Shown here: positions 7,537-16,331 of the stretch, in pieces
Numbering within the stretch: the first letter of the stretch is position 1
How the letters are laid out: every line of letters starts with the position of its first letter
Assembly (NCBI GenBank): GCA_016704485.1
Contig: JADJAA010000002.1
Location: 744,001 to 808,000 of the forward strand
Direction: 5' to 3'
DNA from: Flavobacteriales bacterium
GTDB taxonomy: Bacteria > Bacteroidota > Bacteroidia > Flavobacteriales_F > PHOS-HE28
Length of the DNA: 64,000 nt
The notes under the pieces: generated by a model
Database searches by the model: none
What the model saw: the letters and a program-made list of their open reading frames with translations, nothing else
Told to the model about the DNA's origin: nothing
Made by a program: the position numbers and the translations under genes

Positions 7537-9438
7537 TTATTCCACCTCACGAGCTTCTTCAAGCAATTGCTCTTCGTGCAATTCGGCGTAGAGGCCATTC
7601 AGCTTCAATAATTCATCGTGTGTACCTCTTTCGGCAACACGTCCGGACTCTAGGACGAGTATCTGATCCGCCGCCTTAACAGCACTTATCCTATGACTGA
7701 TGATCACGGTTGTACGACCTTTCATGATCGTGCGTAGCGCATTCAGGATCGCTTCCTCGGTTTCCGTATCCACTGCGCTCAACGCATCATCGAATAGTAG
7801 GATCCGAGGGTTTCCAATGATCGCTCGGGCAATGCTCATCCGCTGCTTTTGACCACCACTCAGGGTGATACCACGTTCCCCAAGCAGCGTATCATAGCCC
7901 TTGGGAAAATCGATGATATTGTGATGCACATTGGCATGCTTCGCGGCTTGTTCAACGCGTTCTTGGAGCTTGGCCGTTTCAACAGATCCATTTACACTGT
8001 CCAAGCTGAATGCGATGTTGTTCCGGATCGTATCACTGAACAAGAAAACATCTTGTGGGACGAAGCCAAGTTGATTACGAAGTCGTTCCAATTTGATCCG
8101 TTTTATGGGCACGCCATCGATCAGGATCTCGCCAGAGGATGCATCATAGGACCTGCCGATCAAGTCAGCAAGCGTGCTTTTGCCACTACCGGTATGCCCA
8201 ACGATCGCCAATGAACCACCAACGGGAACATGGAAGGAAACGCGGTCCAGCGCCTTGATATCCGTAATTGGATAGGTGAACGAAACGTTCTTGAAGGTGA
8301 TCGCTCCTTTCAATTCAATGAGATCATCGGCTTCGTCCAGAATTGATGGTTGGGTATCCAGGAATTCATTGATCCGCTCCATACTTGCACTGGCTTGTTG
8401 AACCAAGGATGTGACCCAACCTACGGAAGCAAATGGCCACGTAAGCATGTTCACATAGATCACGAATTCGGCGATATTCCCAATGCTTACGGAACCGTCG
8501 CCACCGATCACCTTCATTCCGCCGACATAGATCGTAAGCACGGTGCTAAGGCCGATCAAGAAGAGAATGGCCGGCATGAACAGTGCTTCTATCCTGGCCT
8601 GCTCCAAACTACGCTTGCGATAATCGGCTGCTGCTTCCGCAAATCGTTCCGTAGCCATTGGTTCCTTGCTGTATGCCTTAAGCACCCGGATCCCACTGAA
8701 GCTTTCTTGTGCCAATGTGCTCAACCTGCTTTGTTGCTGCTGAACGGCCATACTTCTTCTATTGATGACATCACTCACGTAATAGATCACGATGGACATG
8801 ATCGGTAAAGGAGCCAAGGTCCATAGCGTCATTTCCACATTCACCGAAAGCATCCGCCCCACGCATAAGGCAAAAAGCACGATCAGTCCAGCGGTATACA
8901 TCACCGCAGGTCCTAGGTACATCCGTACTTTACCAACATCCTCGCTGATGCGGTTCATTAGATCACCTGTGCTATTCCGCTTATAGAATGCGCGGTCCAA
9001 GTGTTGATAATGCGCGTAAATGGTATTCTTCAGGTCATATTCGATCAAACGGCTCACTACGATGATCATCTGTCGCATCAGAAAAAGAAAAACGCCCCTG
9101 ATCACTGCAAAGGCAAGATAAAGCAATGCCAACAGGCCAGCCGCCCATACGATCGTTAACTTGATCGTATCGTTATCATTGAGCTGCTGTAAACGGCCTT
9201 CCAGATCAATGCCGGTCCAACCAACCCAAAGTTGTAATGTGGCAGGAACATCCAGATGCCGTTCAGCCACCGGTATTTCCATCTGCTTCACGGCAGTGGC
9301 TATCAGGTCCACGGCTTCTCGTACGACTTGTGGTGAGTATACGGCGAACCAATTGCTTAGCACCACGAACACAAGGCCCAGCAGCATATGCCACTTGTAT
9401 TTGGCGAAGTATGGATTTAGCTTGAGGAGCGGTCGCAT
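7537..9438 (-). CDS. ABC transporter, fused permease and ATPase (MdlB/MsbA-like exporter)
   Basis: This 633-residue half-transporter carries a six-helix type 1 exporter membrane domain at about residues 15-340, including the coupling-region text STGDLMNRISEDVGKVR. The nucleotide-binding domain starts near 370: Walker A GHTGSGKST (about 412), signature LSGGQKQRMSIARAI (about 525), Walker B RILLFDDALSAVD and the switch HRISAVKAAD. Homologues export lipids, drugs or peptides and act as dimers in the inner membrane. The substrate cannot be deduced. It is divergent from the amino-acid dehydrogenase at 9643. Confidence 0.92.
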   Translation of the reverse strand: MRPLLKLNPYFAKYKWHMLLGLVFVVLSNWFAVYSPQVVREAVDLIATAVKQMEIPVAERHLDVPATLQLWVGWTGIDLEGRLQQLNDNDTIKLTIVWAAGLLALLYLAFAVIRGVFLFLMRQMIIVVSRLIEYDLKNTIYAHYQHLDRAFYKRNSTGDLMNRISEDVGKVRMYLGPAVMYTAGLIVLFALCVGRMLSVNVEMTLWTLAPLPIMSIVIYYVSDVINRRSMAVQQQQSRLSTLAQESFSGIRVLKAYSKEPMATERFAEAAADYRKRSLEQARIEALFMPAILFLIGLSTVLTIYVGGMKVIGGDGSVSIGNIAEFVIYVNMLTWPFASVGWVTSLVQQASASMERINEFLDTQPSILDEADDLIELKGAITFKNVSFTYPITDIKALDRVSFHVPVGGSLAIVGHTGSGKSTLADLIGRSYDASSGEILIDGVPIKRIKLERLRNQLGFVPQDVFLFSDTIRNNIAFSLDSVNGSVETAKLQERVEQAAKHANVHHNIIDFPKGYDTLLGERGITLSGGQKQRMSIARAIIGNPRILLFDDALSAVDTETEEAILNALRTIMKGRTTVIISHRISAVKAADQILVLESGRVAERGTHDELLKLNGLYAELHEEQLLEEAREVE

Positions 9439-9642
9439 TTGGCGAAGAGAACTTACTAGATTTGCCCCGCCTAATTACGGCGTTGAAGAAATACGGGTCA
9501 AAGGTAGGCAGCGTGAGAAAGGTGGATCTACATTGAGGAGCTTTGAATTGATGGATATCAGTTGATATTGGAAATTCCTTCAACCGAAAATGGGATCACC
9601 CGAACGAAAACAAAAAACCAACAACTGAGAACCGAAAATCCG

Positions 9643-10749
9643 ATGTCCTTGGTAACACAAAATATATCCACCAATGAAGGCGATCTGGTACTAGGTCGCA
9701 TGCAAAAGCACGATCACGAAGAGGTCCTGTTCTGTTATGACCGACCGACGGGTCTGCGTGCAATGATCGCAATTCACGACACCACGTTGGGCCCAGCACT
9801 AGGTGGCACGCGCATGTGGGCCTATGCGACCGAGTCCGATGCTTTTAGCGATGTACTGCGTTTGAGCCGTGGCATGACGTACAAGTCCTCGTTGGCAGGG
9901 CTTGATCTCGGTGGCGGGAAGGCGGTGATCATTGGCGATTCACGAAAAGATAAAACGGAAGGTATGTTCCGTCGTTTTGGACAATTCGTGGATAGCTTGA
10001 ATGGGCGATATATTACTGCCGAAGATGTGGGAATGTCCACCACCGAAATGGTGAATATTCGGAAACAGACCAAACATGTTGCAGGATTGCCGGAAGAAAT
10101 GGGCGGCAGTGGAGATCCAAGTCCGGTAACTTCGTATGGTGTTTTTTGCGGAATGCGAGCAGCAGCGCACACGGCCTATGGAACCGATGCCCTTAAGGGG
10201 AGGAAAGTTGCAGTGCAAGGAGCCGGAAATGTAGGTCACGGTCTTGTTGCCCTGTTGGTAAAAGACGGCGCAACCGTTTACATCACGGATATACATGATG
10301 ATAAACTAGCGGCTTTCAAAAAGGAATTTCCAAGCATCAATGTCGTAAAGCCGGATGAGATCTACGATCTTGACATGGACATTTATTCACCCTGTGCGCT
10401 GGGTGCAACAGTGAACGATGACACGTTGAAGCGTTTGAAGTGCAGCGTGATCGCTGGTGCTGCGAACAACCAATTGGCGGATGAGAACATCCACGGCAAA
10501 GCGGTGATGGAAAAAGGAATTCTGTACGCTCCTGATTTCATGATCAATGCGGGTGGTATCATTAACTGTGCGTGGGAATTACAAGGGTATAACCGCACTG
10601 CTGCATTGAAACAGACCGAAGGTATCTATGACACTGCGATGCGCATTTTCAAGTCCAGCAAAGAACTGAACATCCCGACCTACCTCGCTGCTAATAAAGC
10701 TGCTGAGGACCGTATCACCAACATGCGCCAAGCCGGTATCCGGTTCTAG
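9643..10749 (+). CDS. Glu/Leu/Phe/Val dehydrogenase (leucine dehydrogenase type)
   Basis: This NAD-dependent amino-acid dehydrogenase oxidatively deaminates branched-chain or related amino acids. The ATG at 9643 gives MSLVTQNIS and 368 residues. An upstream open extension of 27 codons lacks family similarity. Catalytic-domain motifs are GPALGGTRMW and the lysine in LDLGGGKAVIIGD. The Rossmann motif is VAVQGAGNVGHGL near residue 190, and GAANNQLAD and INAGGIINCAWEL follow. The size and GGG-K spacing favour the short leucine/valine dehydrogenase group. It heads a plus-strand run into nusB, 10 bp downstream. Confidence 0.9.
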   Translation: MSLVTQNISTNEGDLVLGRMQKHDHEEVLFCYDRPTGLRAMIAIHDTTLGPALGGTRMWAYATESDAFSDVLRLSRGMTYKSSLAGLDLGGGKAVIIGDSRKDKTEGMFRRFGQFVDSLNGRYITAEDVGMSTTEMVNIRKQTKHVAGLPEEMGGSGDPSPVTSYGVFCGMRAAAHTAYGTDALKGRKVAVQGAGNVGHGLVALLVKDGATVYITDIHDDKLAAFKKEFPSINVVKPDEIYDLDMDIYSPCALGATVNDDTLKRLKCSVIAGAANNQLADENIHGKAVMEKGILYAPDFMINAGGIINCAWELQGYNRTAALKQTEGIYDTAMRIFKSSKELNIPTYLAANKAAEDRITNMRQAGIRF

Positions 10750-10759
10750 CCAACGCTCT

Positions 10760-11710
10760 ATGCTCAACCGTCGTTTTTTACGCATTAAGGTCTACCAAGC
10801 GCTATATGGCTTTTGGCAAGGTGATAGTACCAATGCGGCACGCAATGAAAAGGAATTGTTCAACGGTATCGACCGTACGTATGATCTATTTCTATCGCTC
10901 TTACTCGTTTTCGGGGAGCTGCGCCATGTTGCCGAACTGCGCATGACGGAACAGCAGAAAAAGCACCTGCCAACTGGTGATGACCTCAAGCCTGATCGAC
11001 GATTCGTGGATGATCGACTGGTTAAACTATTCAGTGATAGCACGGTACTGCGGTTGGAAGCCGAAAAACGCCGTATCAATTGGGTAGGTAACCATGAACT
11101 TTTCACGCGTATGTGGCGAGAGGTCAAGGCCAGCCCGGAGTATCAAAGCTATATGGCTGATGCGGATCCGGATTTCAGCAAGAGCCAGAAATATTTGGTG
11201 AGGATGTTCACTGATCATGTTGCGAACAGCGAGGCCTTGCAAGATGTTTTCGAAGGCCGCAGCATTTATTGGTTGGAGGATCTGGATCTTGCATCATCAA
11301 TGGTGAAACGGTTGTTGGAGCTAATGCGAGAAACGGATGCCAATGATCTTGCTATGGCTGATATCGTTCGTAGCACGAAAGAGGAAGGAGAGTTCGTGAC
11401 GACACTATTCCGCAAGACGATCGAATACCAGGAAGAACACGAAAAAGCGATCGCGGAACACGCCAGCAATTGGGAGACCGATCGCATAGCCTATAGCGAT
11501 ATGATCCTGATGCAAATGGCGCTTTCAGAGGTGCGCGTATTCGATCAGATACCAATAAAGGTGACCTTGAACGAGTACATTGAGATCGCTAAGGCATACA
11601 GTACGCCGAAGAGCAAGAATTTCATCAATGGCGTATTGGATAAGATCTTCATTGAAATGAAAGGCAATGGTATGATCCATAAAGTAGGTCGCGGACTCTT
11701 GGAAAATTGA
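10760..11710 (+). CDS. nusB: Transcription antitermination factor NusB (long Bacteroidota form)
   Basis: The protein is 316 residues, about twice the length of E. coli NusB. It opens with MLNRRFLRIKVYQALYGFWQ, the usual start of Bacteroidota NusB. A poorly conserved insert of about 150 residues follows. The canonical all-helical NusB core is in the last 130 residues: IAYSDMILMQMALSEV, then IPIKVTLNEYIEIAKAYSTPKSKNFINGVLDKI. NusB with NusE binds boxA RNA to support rRNA antitermination. The following genes (DUF1573, yajC, coaE) are in the standard order for this phylum. Confidence 0.93.
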   Translation: MLNRRFLRIKVYQALYGFWQGDSTNAARNEKELFNGIDRTYDLFLSLLLVFGELRHVAELRMTEQQKKHLPTGDDLKPDRRFVDDRLVKLFSDSTVLRLEAEKRRINWVGNHELFTRMWREVKASPEYQSYMADADPDFSKSQKYLVRMFTDHVANSEALQDVFEGRSIYWLEDLDLASSMVKRLLELMRETDANDLAMADIVRSTKEEGEFVTTLFRKTIEYQEEHEKAIAEHASNWETDRIAYSDMILMQMALSEVRVFDQIPIKVTLNEYIEIAKAYSTPKSKNFINGVLDKIFIEMKGNGMIHKVGRGLLEN

Positions 11711-11728
11711 ATCGGATCCACACGAAGA

Positions 11729-12247
11729 ATGAACGTCATCAGCGCAAGATCGAATAGCCTAACGATCATAGGATCCGGATCGATCATCGTCTTGATGTTG
11801 ATCGGTTGCCGCATAACGGACCATACTGAGAACGATGGTCAGGTTACATCCGAAGCACTCAACTTTCCCAGTTCAGGATACGAGGATATCGACCCGGCCG
11901 ATCTTCCAAGATTCTCCTTCGACTCCACCACAATTGACATGGGGCAAGTGATCCAAGGCGCCAAGATCAATAAACAATACACCTTTGAGAATACAGGAGG
12001 CAACGCCCTTGTGATCACCGACGTTCGCGGATCATGTGGGTGTACGGTAGCCAAGAACTGGCCACGGAACCCAATTCCACCAGGCGAGCACGGCACGATC
12101 GAAGTGAGTTTCGATAGCGAAGGGAGGAGTGGGCGCCAGAACAAGACCGTTACCGTTGTTGCCAATACCAGTCCTCCGAGTACGGTACTTTTGCTCACCG
12201 GCGAAGTACTTGGGCCATCTAATGTTGGGACGGAAGAAGTTGAGTAA
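11729..12247 (+). CDS. DUF1573 domain lipoprotein
   Basis: This 172-residue protein has a lipoprotein signal (hydrophobic IIVLMLIGC, lipobox cysteine near residue 33). The DUF1573 domain follows at about 65-165. It shows the usual pattern FDSTTIDMGQVIQGAKINKQYTF, then GSCGCTVAKNWPRNPIPPGE, then TVVANTSPPSTVLLLTGEV, an Ig-like fold. The function is unknown, although the gene sits between nusB and yajC throughout Bacteroidota. It is probably attached to the outer or inner membrane facing the periplasm. Confidence 0.9.
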   Translation: MNVISARSNSLTIIGSGSIIVLMLIGCRITDHTENDGQVTSEALNFPSSGYEDIDPADLPRFSFDSTTIDMGQVIQGAKINKQYTFENTGGNALVITDVRGSCGCTVAKNWPRNPIPPGEHGTIEVSFDSEGRSGRQNKTVTVVANTSPPSTVLLLTGEVLGPSNVGTEEVE

Positions 12248-12296
12248 AAGGGTGCAAGAAGTCAAAGCGTGAGAATTAAAAAGCAATAACCAGAAC

Positions 12297-12620
12297 ATGA
12301 ACCTAAGCATACTCCTACAAGCAGAACCAGAACAGAACCCGATGTCATTCTGGATCATGATGGGCCTCCTGATGGTGGTCTTTTATTTCTTTATGATCCG
12401 CCCACAGCAGAAGAAAGCAAAGGATGCCAAGAAATTCAGGGAGTCATTGGCGAAAGGCAGCAAAGTGGTGACCATAGGTGGCATGCACGGGAAAGTGCTT
12501 GAGGTGAACGATACCACCATCCTTTTGGAAGTGGACAATAACGTTAAGCTTCGATTCGAGAAAAGCGCCATTGCTTCAGACAACACGCAACAGTTGAATG
12601 AGACTACTGCGAAAGGGTAG
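12297..12620 (+). CDS. yajC: Preprotein translocase subunit YajC
   Basis: This 107-residue Sec accessory protein has one membrane helix at about residues 17-36 (FWIMMGLLMVVFYFFMIRP). The YajC signature FMIRPQQKKAKDAKKF follows, then the cytoplasmic beta domain VVTIGGMHGKVLEVNDTTILLEV. It associates with SecDF in the inner membrane. It lies 49 bp after the DUF1573 gene and upstream of coaE, the conserved order for the phylum. Confidence 0.95.
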   Translation: MNLSILLQAEPEQNPMSFWIMMGLLMVVFYFFMIRPQQKKAKDAKKFRESLAKGSKVVTIGGMHGKVLEVNDTTILLEVDNNVKLRFEKSAIASDNTQQLNETTAKG

Positions 12621-12707
12621 GTAGTGCCCCGTGATAAGTTTACAGATATCATTGAAACGCTTGCTCAATTAACTCGAGTGCTCTAAGGTTGACCCACGAT
12701 CCACACA

Positions 12708-13292
12708 ATGCGGACTATTGGCATAACAGGTGGCATAGGAAGTGGCAAGAGCACAGTTTGCAAGATCTTTCGTGTGCTAGGTATTCCGGTATTCGAGGCT
12801 GATACAGAAGGTAAAGCGTTGTTGAATACGGATCCAGAAGTACGTCCAGCTGTGATCGATCGGTTCGGAAATGAGGTGTACAAGAATGGCTCTTTGGACC
12901 GAAATGCTTTGGCAACCATCGTTTTTTCCGATCCCGAAGCACTCAAGGACCTCAACGCTATAGTGCATCCTGCAGTCCGAAAGGCATTTGCTGAATGGGC
13001 CGCAATGCAACATGCCCCTTATGTGATCATGGAAGCCGCCCTATTAGTTGAAACGGGAGGGCACAAATACTTGGATGAGGTGATCCTAGTATGCGCACCA
13101 AAAGATCTACGGATCAAACGCACCACGGCCCGAGATGGAGTAGGAGAGGAAGCCGTTTTGGCGCGCATGCGGAACCAAGCAACTGAAGATCAGCGGAAAG
13201 CGATCGCTGATCATGTGATCATGAATGACGACTCGGTTCTGGTGATCCCGCAAGTGCTTGCTTTGCATGAGATCCTTATTCAGGCTTCGTAG
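12708..13292 (+). CDS. coaE: Dephospho-CoA kinase
   Basis: CoaE performs the last step of coenzyme A synthesis, phosphorylating dephospho-CoA with ATP. This protein is 194 residues, the family length. The P-loop ITGGIGSGKST begins at residue 5. The substrate motifs VFEADTEGKALL, HPAVRKAF and EAALLVETGGHKYLDEVILV follow, then the lid-region RTTARDGV. The stop is two bases before the next small gene, so they are co-transcribed. Confidence 0.95.
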   Translation: MRTIGITGGIGSGKSTVCKIFRVLGIPVFEADTEGKALLNTDPEVRPAVIDRFGNEVYKNGSLDRNALATIVFSDPEALKDLNAIVHPAVRKAFAEWAAMQHAPYVIMEAALLVETGGHKYLDEVILVCAPKDLRIKRTTARDGVGEEAVLARMRNQATEDQRKAIADHVIMNDDSVLVIPQVLALHEILIQAS

Positions 13293-13294
13293 CG

Positions 13295-13579
13295 ATGAAA
13301 CAAGTTGCAAAGGACCTACCGTTGAGCATGGTCACGCTGGTTTTTGGGGGGCTATCGATACCATTGGCTTTTGCGCGGCACCTTGTGTCATTGGCTTTTG
13401 TGATCGGTCTATTAGCGATCCTGTTCGCAATGTGGGGTAAGCAAATGCACTTCAAGCACTTCTTGCGATACACACCAGCAAGTCTGCGTAGAAGTCGGCT
13501 AGGTTACCGGCTCGCAATAGCGGGTACGCTGTGCGCCGTGATCATGTGGGTATTGTGGGCACGGAATGTGTTGCTTTGA
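13295..13579 (+). CDS. Small integral membrane protein of unknown function
   Basis: This 94-residue protein has three probable membrane segments: MVTLVFGGLSIPLAFA, LVSLAFVIGLLAILFAMW and LAIAGTLCAVIMWVLWA. A basic loop (RYTPASLRRSRLGYR) separates the second and third. It lies two bases after coaE and ends ten bases from the convergent exonuclease gene. The layout resembles small DUF4190-like membrane proteins, but I do not recognise it firmly. The tight spacing suggests it is a real gene co-translated with coaE. Confidence 0.75.
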   Translation: MKQVAKDLPLSMVTLVFGGLSIPLAFARHLVSLAFVIGLLAILFAMWGKQMHFKHFLRYTPASLRRSRLGYRLAIAGTLCAVIMWVLWARNVLL

Positions 13580-13588
13580 GACCCTATC

Positions 13589-14230
13589 TCACGCTCTCAA
13601 AGCGTGCTTCCACGGTACAACGCCATCAAGAATAGCCTCGGTACCGAAACGGTCCATCAAATTCAAGAGTAGTCCGGCAGTGGCTTCAGCATCAACCAAA
13701 GCGCGGTGCGAAACGGTGAATGGTACACCCAAATGCCTACATACGTTACCTAGATTATAGCGATCCAAATTAGGGATCAATCTACGCGTAAGACGCTCAG
13801 TGCAAAGGGTAGGGCGCTCGAAAGTGAGGCCGGTACGTGCAAATTCATGCGTTAAAGCGGTCATATCGAAACGCACGTTGTGAGCAACGATGATCCGATC
13901 CTGCGTCAATGTTTCCAACGTCCGCACAATGTCAACGAAGGGTGGCGCGTCCACGAGCATATTGGATCCGATCCCCGTTAGCTTGGTAACAAAAGGAGAA
14001 ACAAGTGCTCGTGGATCCACGAGTGAATCCCAACGAAGACGCTCGTGCGCTCCATCGTGTGCCAGCACTGCAACCTCCATCACACGGCCTTCAATGGGAT
14101 TACCACTGGTAGTTTCAACATCAAGCACCGCGAACCGAAGTCTCTGCATAGCGGCTTCATACGGTGAAGTGGGCACGGAGGTTCGCTTCACCAATACAGG
14201 TGCTGAATAGCGGAGGTCGGCAAGCGGCAT
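13589..14230 (-). CDS. DEDDh-type 3'-5' exonuclease (DnaQ / PolIII epsilon-like)
   Basis: This 213-residue nuclease has the Exo I motif FAVLDVETT (catalytic D and E) near residue 35. Exo II is AHNVRFDM near 115, and Exo III HRALVDAEAT near 185 gives the histidine of the DEDDh class. Such proteins remove nucleotides from 3' ends as proofreading subunits or repair/RNA exonucleases. No polymerase-binding tail or UvrC fusion is present, so the exact role is open. The gene is a single unit convergent with the coaE run. Confidence 0.88.
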   Translation of the reverse strand: MPLADLRYSAPVLVKRTSVPTSPYEAAMQRLRFAVLDVETTSGNPIEGRVMEVAVLAHDGAHERLRWDSLVDPRALVSPFVTKLTGIGSNMLVDAPPFVDIVRTLETLTQDRIIVAHNVRFDMTALTHEFARTGLTFERPTLCTERLTRRLIPNLDRYNLGNVCRHLGVPFTVSHRALVDAEATAGLLLNLMDRFGTEAILDGVVPWKHALRA

Positions 14231-14895
14231 TTAGGTGATATAATTGAAGCTTTAGGTCTGAGGCTTTGGTTGACCAATATGATCCGGTCGACAAATATGA
14301 ACATCTCATTGTTAAGATCCGAATTTCAATTGATGATCTCACGTTTCGCAAATGTCAGCTAGCCCTTTCCTTACGACCATCAACGTGGGCGATAATTAGA
14401 GTTTGTGGCTTAGGAACAATAGACTCCCGAACAATAAACTGTACTTCTTGGCCTCAATTCCTTAATATTTGCACGAATTTTTCAGTAACCAGTACCAATT
14501 GAACATGTTGAAATACGTTAGCCTTTTAATGGGCTTAATGCTTGTATTCCCCTCCTTTGCGCAGAAAAGAGTTGACCTCCATAATGCTGTAGTCGTCCCA
14601 ATGACCTTTCACGGTGAGACCCATGCATATCGGGATTGGGACCCACGACAGGAATTCGTGAATACCGTAGTCCGGAATCATGATGGCGTCCTGGTTGAAC
14701 ACGAAGAAATAGAGAACAAGGGACTACACGAAAAGACCAACCCGAATGCAATGCCTCTTGGTCTTGACCCAATACTTCAGAATAGAAATGGAGCGAAGTC
14801 CAATAATGACCGTGCGCTGGACCTTTCCTTCAATGGAATGACCAATACCGGAGTAAGTCCAGCAGATCCATGCCTGGACGTTGGTCCGAACCATG

Positions 14896-14905
14896 TTATT
14901 CAAAT
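14896..14905. repeat. Target site duplication, left copy (IS4-family insertion)
   Basis: TTATTCAAAT directly abuts the left end of the element and is repeated exactly at the right end (16322-16331). Ten bases is within the range known for IS4-family subgroups. Confidence 0.92.
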
Positions 14906-14924
14906 CACTGCCGTCCGGAACAAT
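14906..14924 (+). repeat. IS4-family left terminal inverted repeat
   Basis: CACTGCCGTCCGGAACAAT is the exact reverse complement of the last 19 bases of the element. Identity stops at the twentieth base. Confidence 0.92.
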
Positions 14925-15079
14925 CCTAGCTCGGCAGATTGACGTTCTGGAAGACCTGGTTTTGTTGAACTGGTCTGCTGGACACTAAAGTTAGGGTGGT
15001 CCGAAGTTAAAAAACGTAAGTTGTTGAGTTGGTGGCGATCCGAAAAGTGTAGGATCATCAGGGCTCAGCAACAATTCCT

Positions 15080-16216
15080 TTAGATCACATAACGCATTAA
15101 ATGCAATCGCACTAGGCCCACCATCGTTGAATATGCTGGCTGGATCTTGAAGGAGAATAATTTGCGCTTGATCGTTACCAATAGATCCGCGATCAAGGCG
15201 CACCAGATCTGGATCCGGATCGCGTTCTCATTGTCACCTAGGAAGTCGGTAAACTTCAGGTTCTGCTTGAGACGCTTGAATAGTATCTCAATTTGCCACC
15301 GCTGTTTATAGGCTTGGGCTACGTTCACCGGTCCCATTTTACCCATGTTGGTAATGAATTGCAAGGTGCGTTTGAAGGTCTGGTCGTAGTAGGTTATCAA
15401 GCGCAACAGTATAGGGTTGAGTTCGCCTTCGTGGCCCAGCAGAACCCATTGGTCTTTGAGTACTCCAGCCTTCTTGGCGCTTGCGCTTACCGTGCGATCG
15501 CGAAGTATTTGCACCGTGCTTCGCAGGTTTAGGCGCGTAACAAAATGCACCCCGGTCTTACCCCAGTGCCTATACAAAGGGTAGTTCATGTACGCCTTGT
15601 CGAACACCAATATGGTTCCCTTGGCCATGTTCTTGAACTCAGGCATGAACTGCTTGTCGTTGGTGGCCGCTTTGGTAATCCGAATCAGAGATGGCACTTC
15701 TTCAGTAAGGTGCATACCCATGTGGACCTTCACCCCGCCCTTGCGTTTTCCGTCGGCAGGAGTGCGCCCACAAGCCTTCATGATCTCTTTGAAAAGTGTA
15801 ATTGTGGTTGAGTCTACCAAGAACAAATTACGTAGCCAACGTTCGTTCTTTGGCAAACTGCTGTCCGATAAATAGTGTCTATATCGGCGGTATATGTCCG
15901 CAAAAACCCTAGCGAACAACTCTGGTGGCCGCTTCTTATTCGCATCGCTTACGGTGCTGCGTTTGGGCAGGTGAGTAAACCCCAAGTGTTTCAGACCTTC
16001 GCTATAACCCGCTAAACCACTGGTGAGTTCGCGAAGCCCTGAAGTTCTTTGCAACACGGCAAAAATCATAGACCCCATCAAGGTCCATGTATTGAGCTTC
16101 TTTACAGCGAAGTCTGCACCGGTTTCAACTACCGCATTATGGAAGTCTTTTCGGTTGATAAGCGATAACAGCTGTCCGTAAACCGGAGTTCCAGCCTTTG
16201 CCTTAATTTTGCCCAT
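15080..16216 (-). CDS. IS4-family transposase (DUF4372 N-terminal domain)
   Basis: This is a DDE transposase of 378 residues from the ATG at 16216. The N terminus matches the DUF4372 module: GQLLSLINRKDFHNAVVE, then LRELTSGLAGYSEGLKHLG, then PKRSTVSDANKKRP. Catalytic aspartates are in LVDSTTITLF (about residue 134) and LVFDKAYMNY (about 200). The IS4 YREK motif is in YKQRWQIEILFKRLKQNLK near 315. An extended frame to a TTG at 16252 exists but starts inside a strong leader hairpin, so the ATG is preferred. The frame is intact. Confidence 0.93.
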   Translation of the reverse strand: MGKIKAKAGTPVYGQLLSLINRKDFHNAVVETGADFAVKKLNTWTLMGSMIFAVLQRTSGLRELTSGLAGYSEGLKHLGFTHLPKRSTVSDANKKRPPELFARVFADIYRRYRHYLSDSSLPKNERWLRNLFLVDSTTITLFKEIMKACGRTPADGKRKGGVKVHMGMHLTEEVPSLIRITKAATNDKQFMPEFKNMAKGTILVFDKAYMNYPLYRHWGKTGVHFVTRLNLRSTVQILRDRTVSASAKKAGVLKDQWVLLGHEGELNPILLRLITYYDQTFKRTLQFITNMGKMGPVNVAQAYKQRWQIEILFKRLKQNLKFTDFLGDNENAIRIQIWCALIADLLVTIKRKLFSFKIQPAYSTMVGLVRLHLMRYVI

Positions 16217-16231
16217 GGTACCATTAATTAT

Positions 16232-16268
16232 GGAAAGGGATCCGCGACGCAATCAGGGGTCCCTTTCC
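16232..16268 (-). promoter_or_regulatory. Leader hairpin upstream of the transposase start
   Basis: GGAAAGGGATCC (16232-16243) and GGGTCCCTTTCC (16257-16268) are inverted repeats matching at 11 of 12 positions around a 13-base loop. They end 15 bases before the transposase ATG. In IS10 and IS50 similar terminal structures block translation of read-through transcripts; the same role here is inference. Confidence 0.55.
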
Positions 16269-16302
16269 TATTTTAGCAGTGCAAAATTATCCGGTCCGTT
16301 CT

Positions 16303-16321
16303 ATTGTTCCGGACGGCAGTG
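16303..16321 (-). repeat. IS4-family right terminal inverted repeat
   Basis: ATTGTTCCGGACGGCAGTG is a perfect reverse complement of the left end at 14906-14924. Confidence 0.92.
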
Positions 16322-16331
16322 TTATTCAAAT
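16322..16331. repeat. Target site duplication, right copy
   Basis: TTATTCAAAT follows the right terminal repeat and is identical to 14896-14905. The original gene sequence continues from 16332. Confidence 0.92.

Larger units (their letters stand above)
14505..14942 (+). pseudogene. 5' fragment of a large secreted protein, interrupted by IS4-family element
   Basis: From ATG 14505 the protein starts with a clear signal peptide (MLKYVSLLMGLMLVFPSFAQ) and runs to DVGPNHVIQ. The reading frame then enters the insertion sequence at 14906 and stops 37 bases later at 14940-14942. Removing the element and one copy of the 10-bp target duplication fuses this piece in frame with the 3' fragment (NHVIQMMNGGSG), giving an intact protein of 1,017 residues. 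The upstream gap 14231-14504 has no other gene and no convincing promoter. Confidence 0.9.
14906..16321. mobile_element. Complete IS4-family insertion sequence, 1,416 bp
   Basis: The element is bounded by perfect 19-bp terminal inverted repeats and flanked by a 10-bp direct duplication. It carries one transposase gene on the minus strand. About 155 bp of non-coding sequence lie at its left end and about 105 bp at its right. The perfect ends, perfect duplication and intact transposase frame indicate a recent insertion that is probably still able to move. Confidence 0.93.

Noticed and set aside
13590..13606. Hairpin CACGCT/AGCGTG between the coaE run and the exonuclease gene as a terminator
   Set aside because: It overlaps the exonuclease stop, the stem is only six pairs and no T-run follows on either strand.
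14231..14502. 78-residue plus-strand frame upstream of the interrupted gene
   Set aside because: No domain, poor codon pattern and it occupies the likely promoter region of the next gene.
15293..15875. Plus-strand frames inside the IS4-family element
   Set aside because: They are antisense shadows of the transposase, with no domain or separate start signals.
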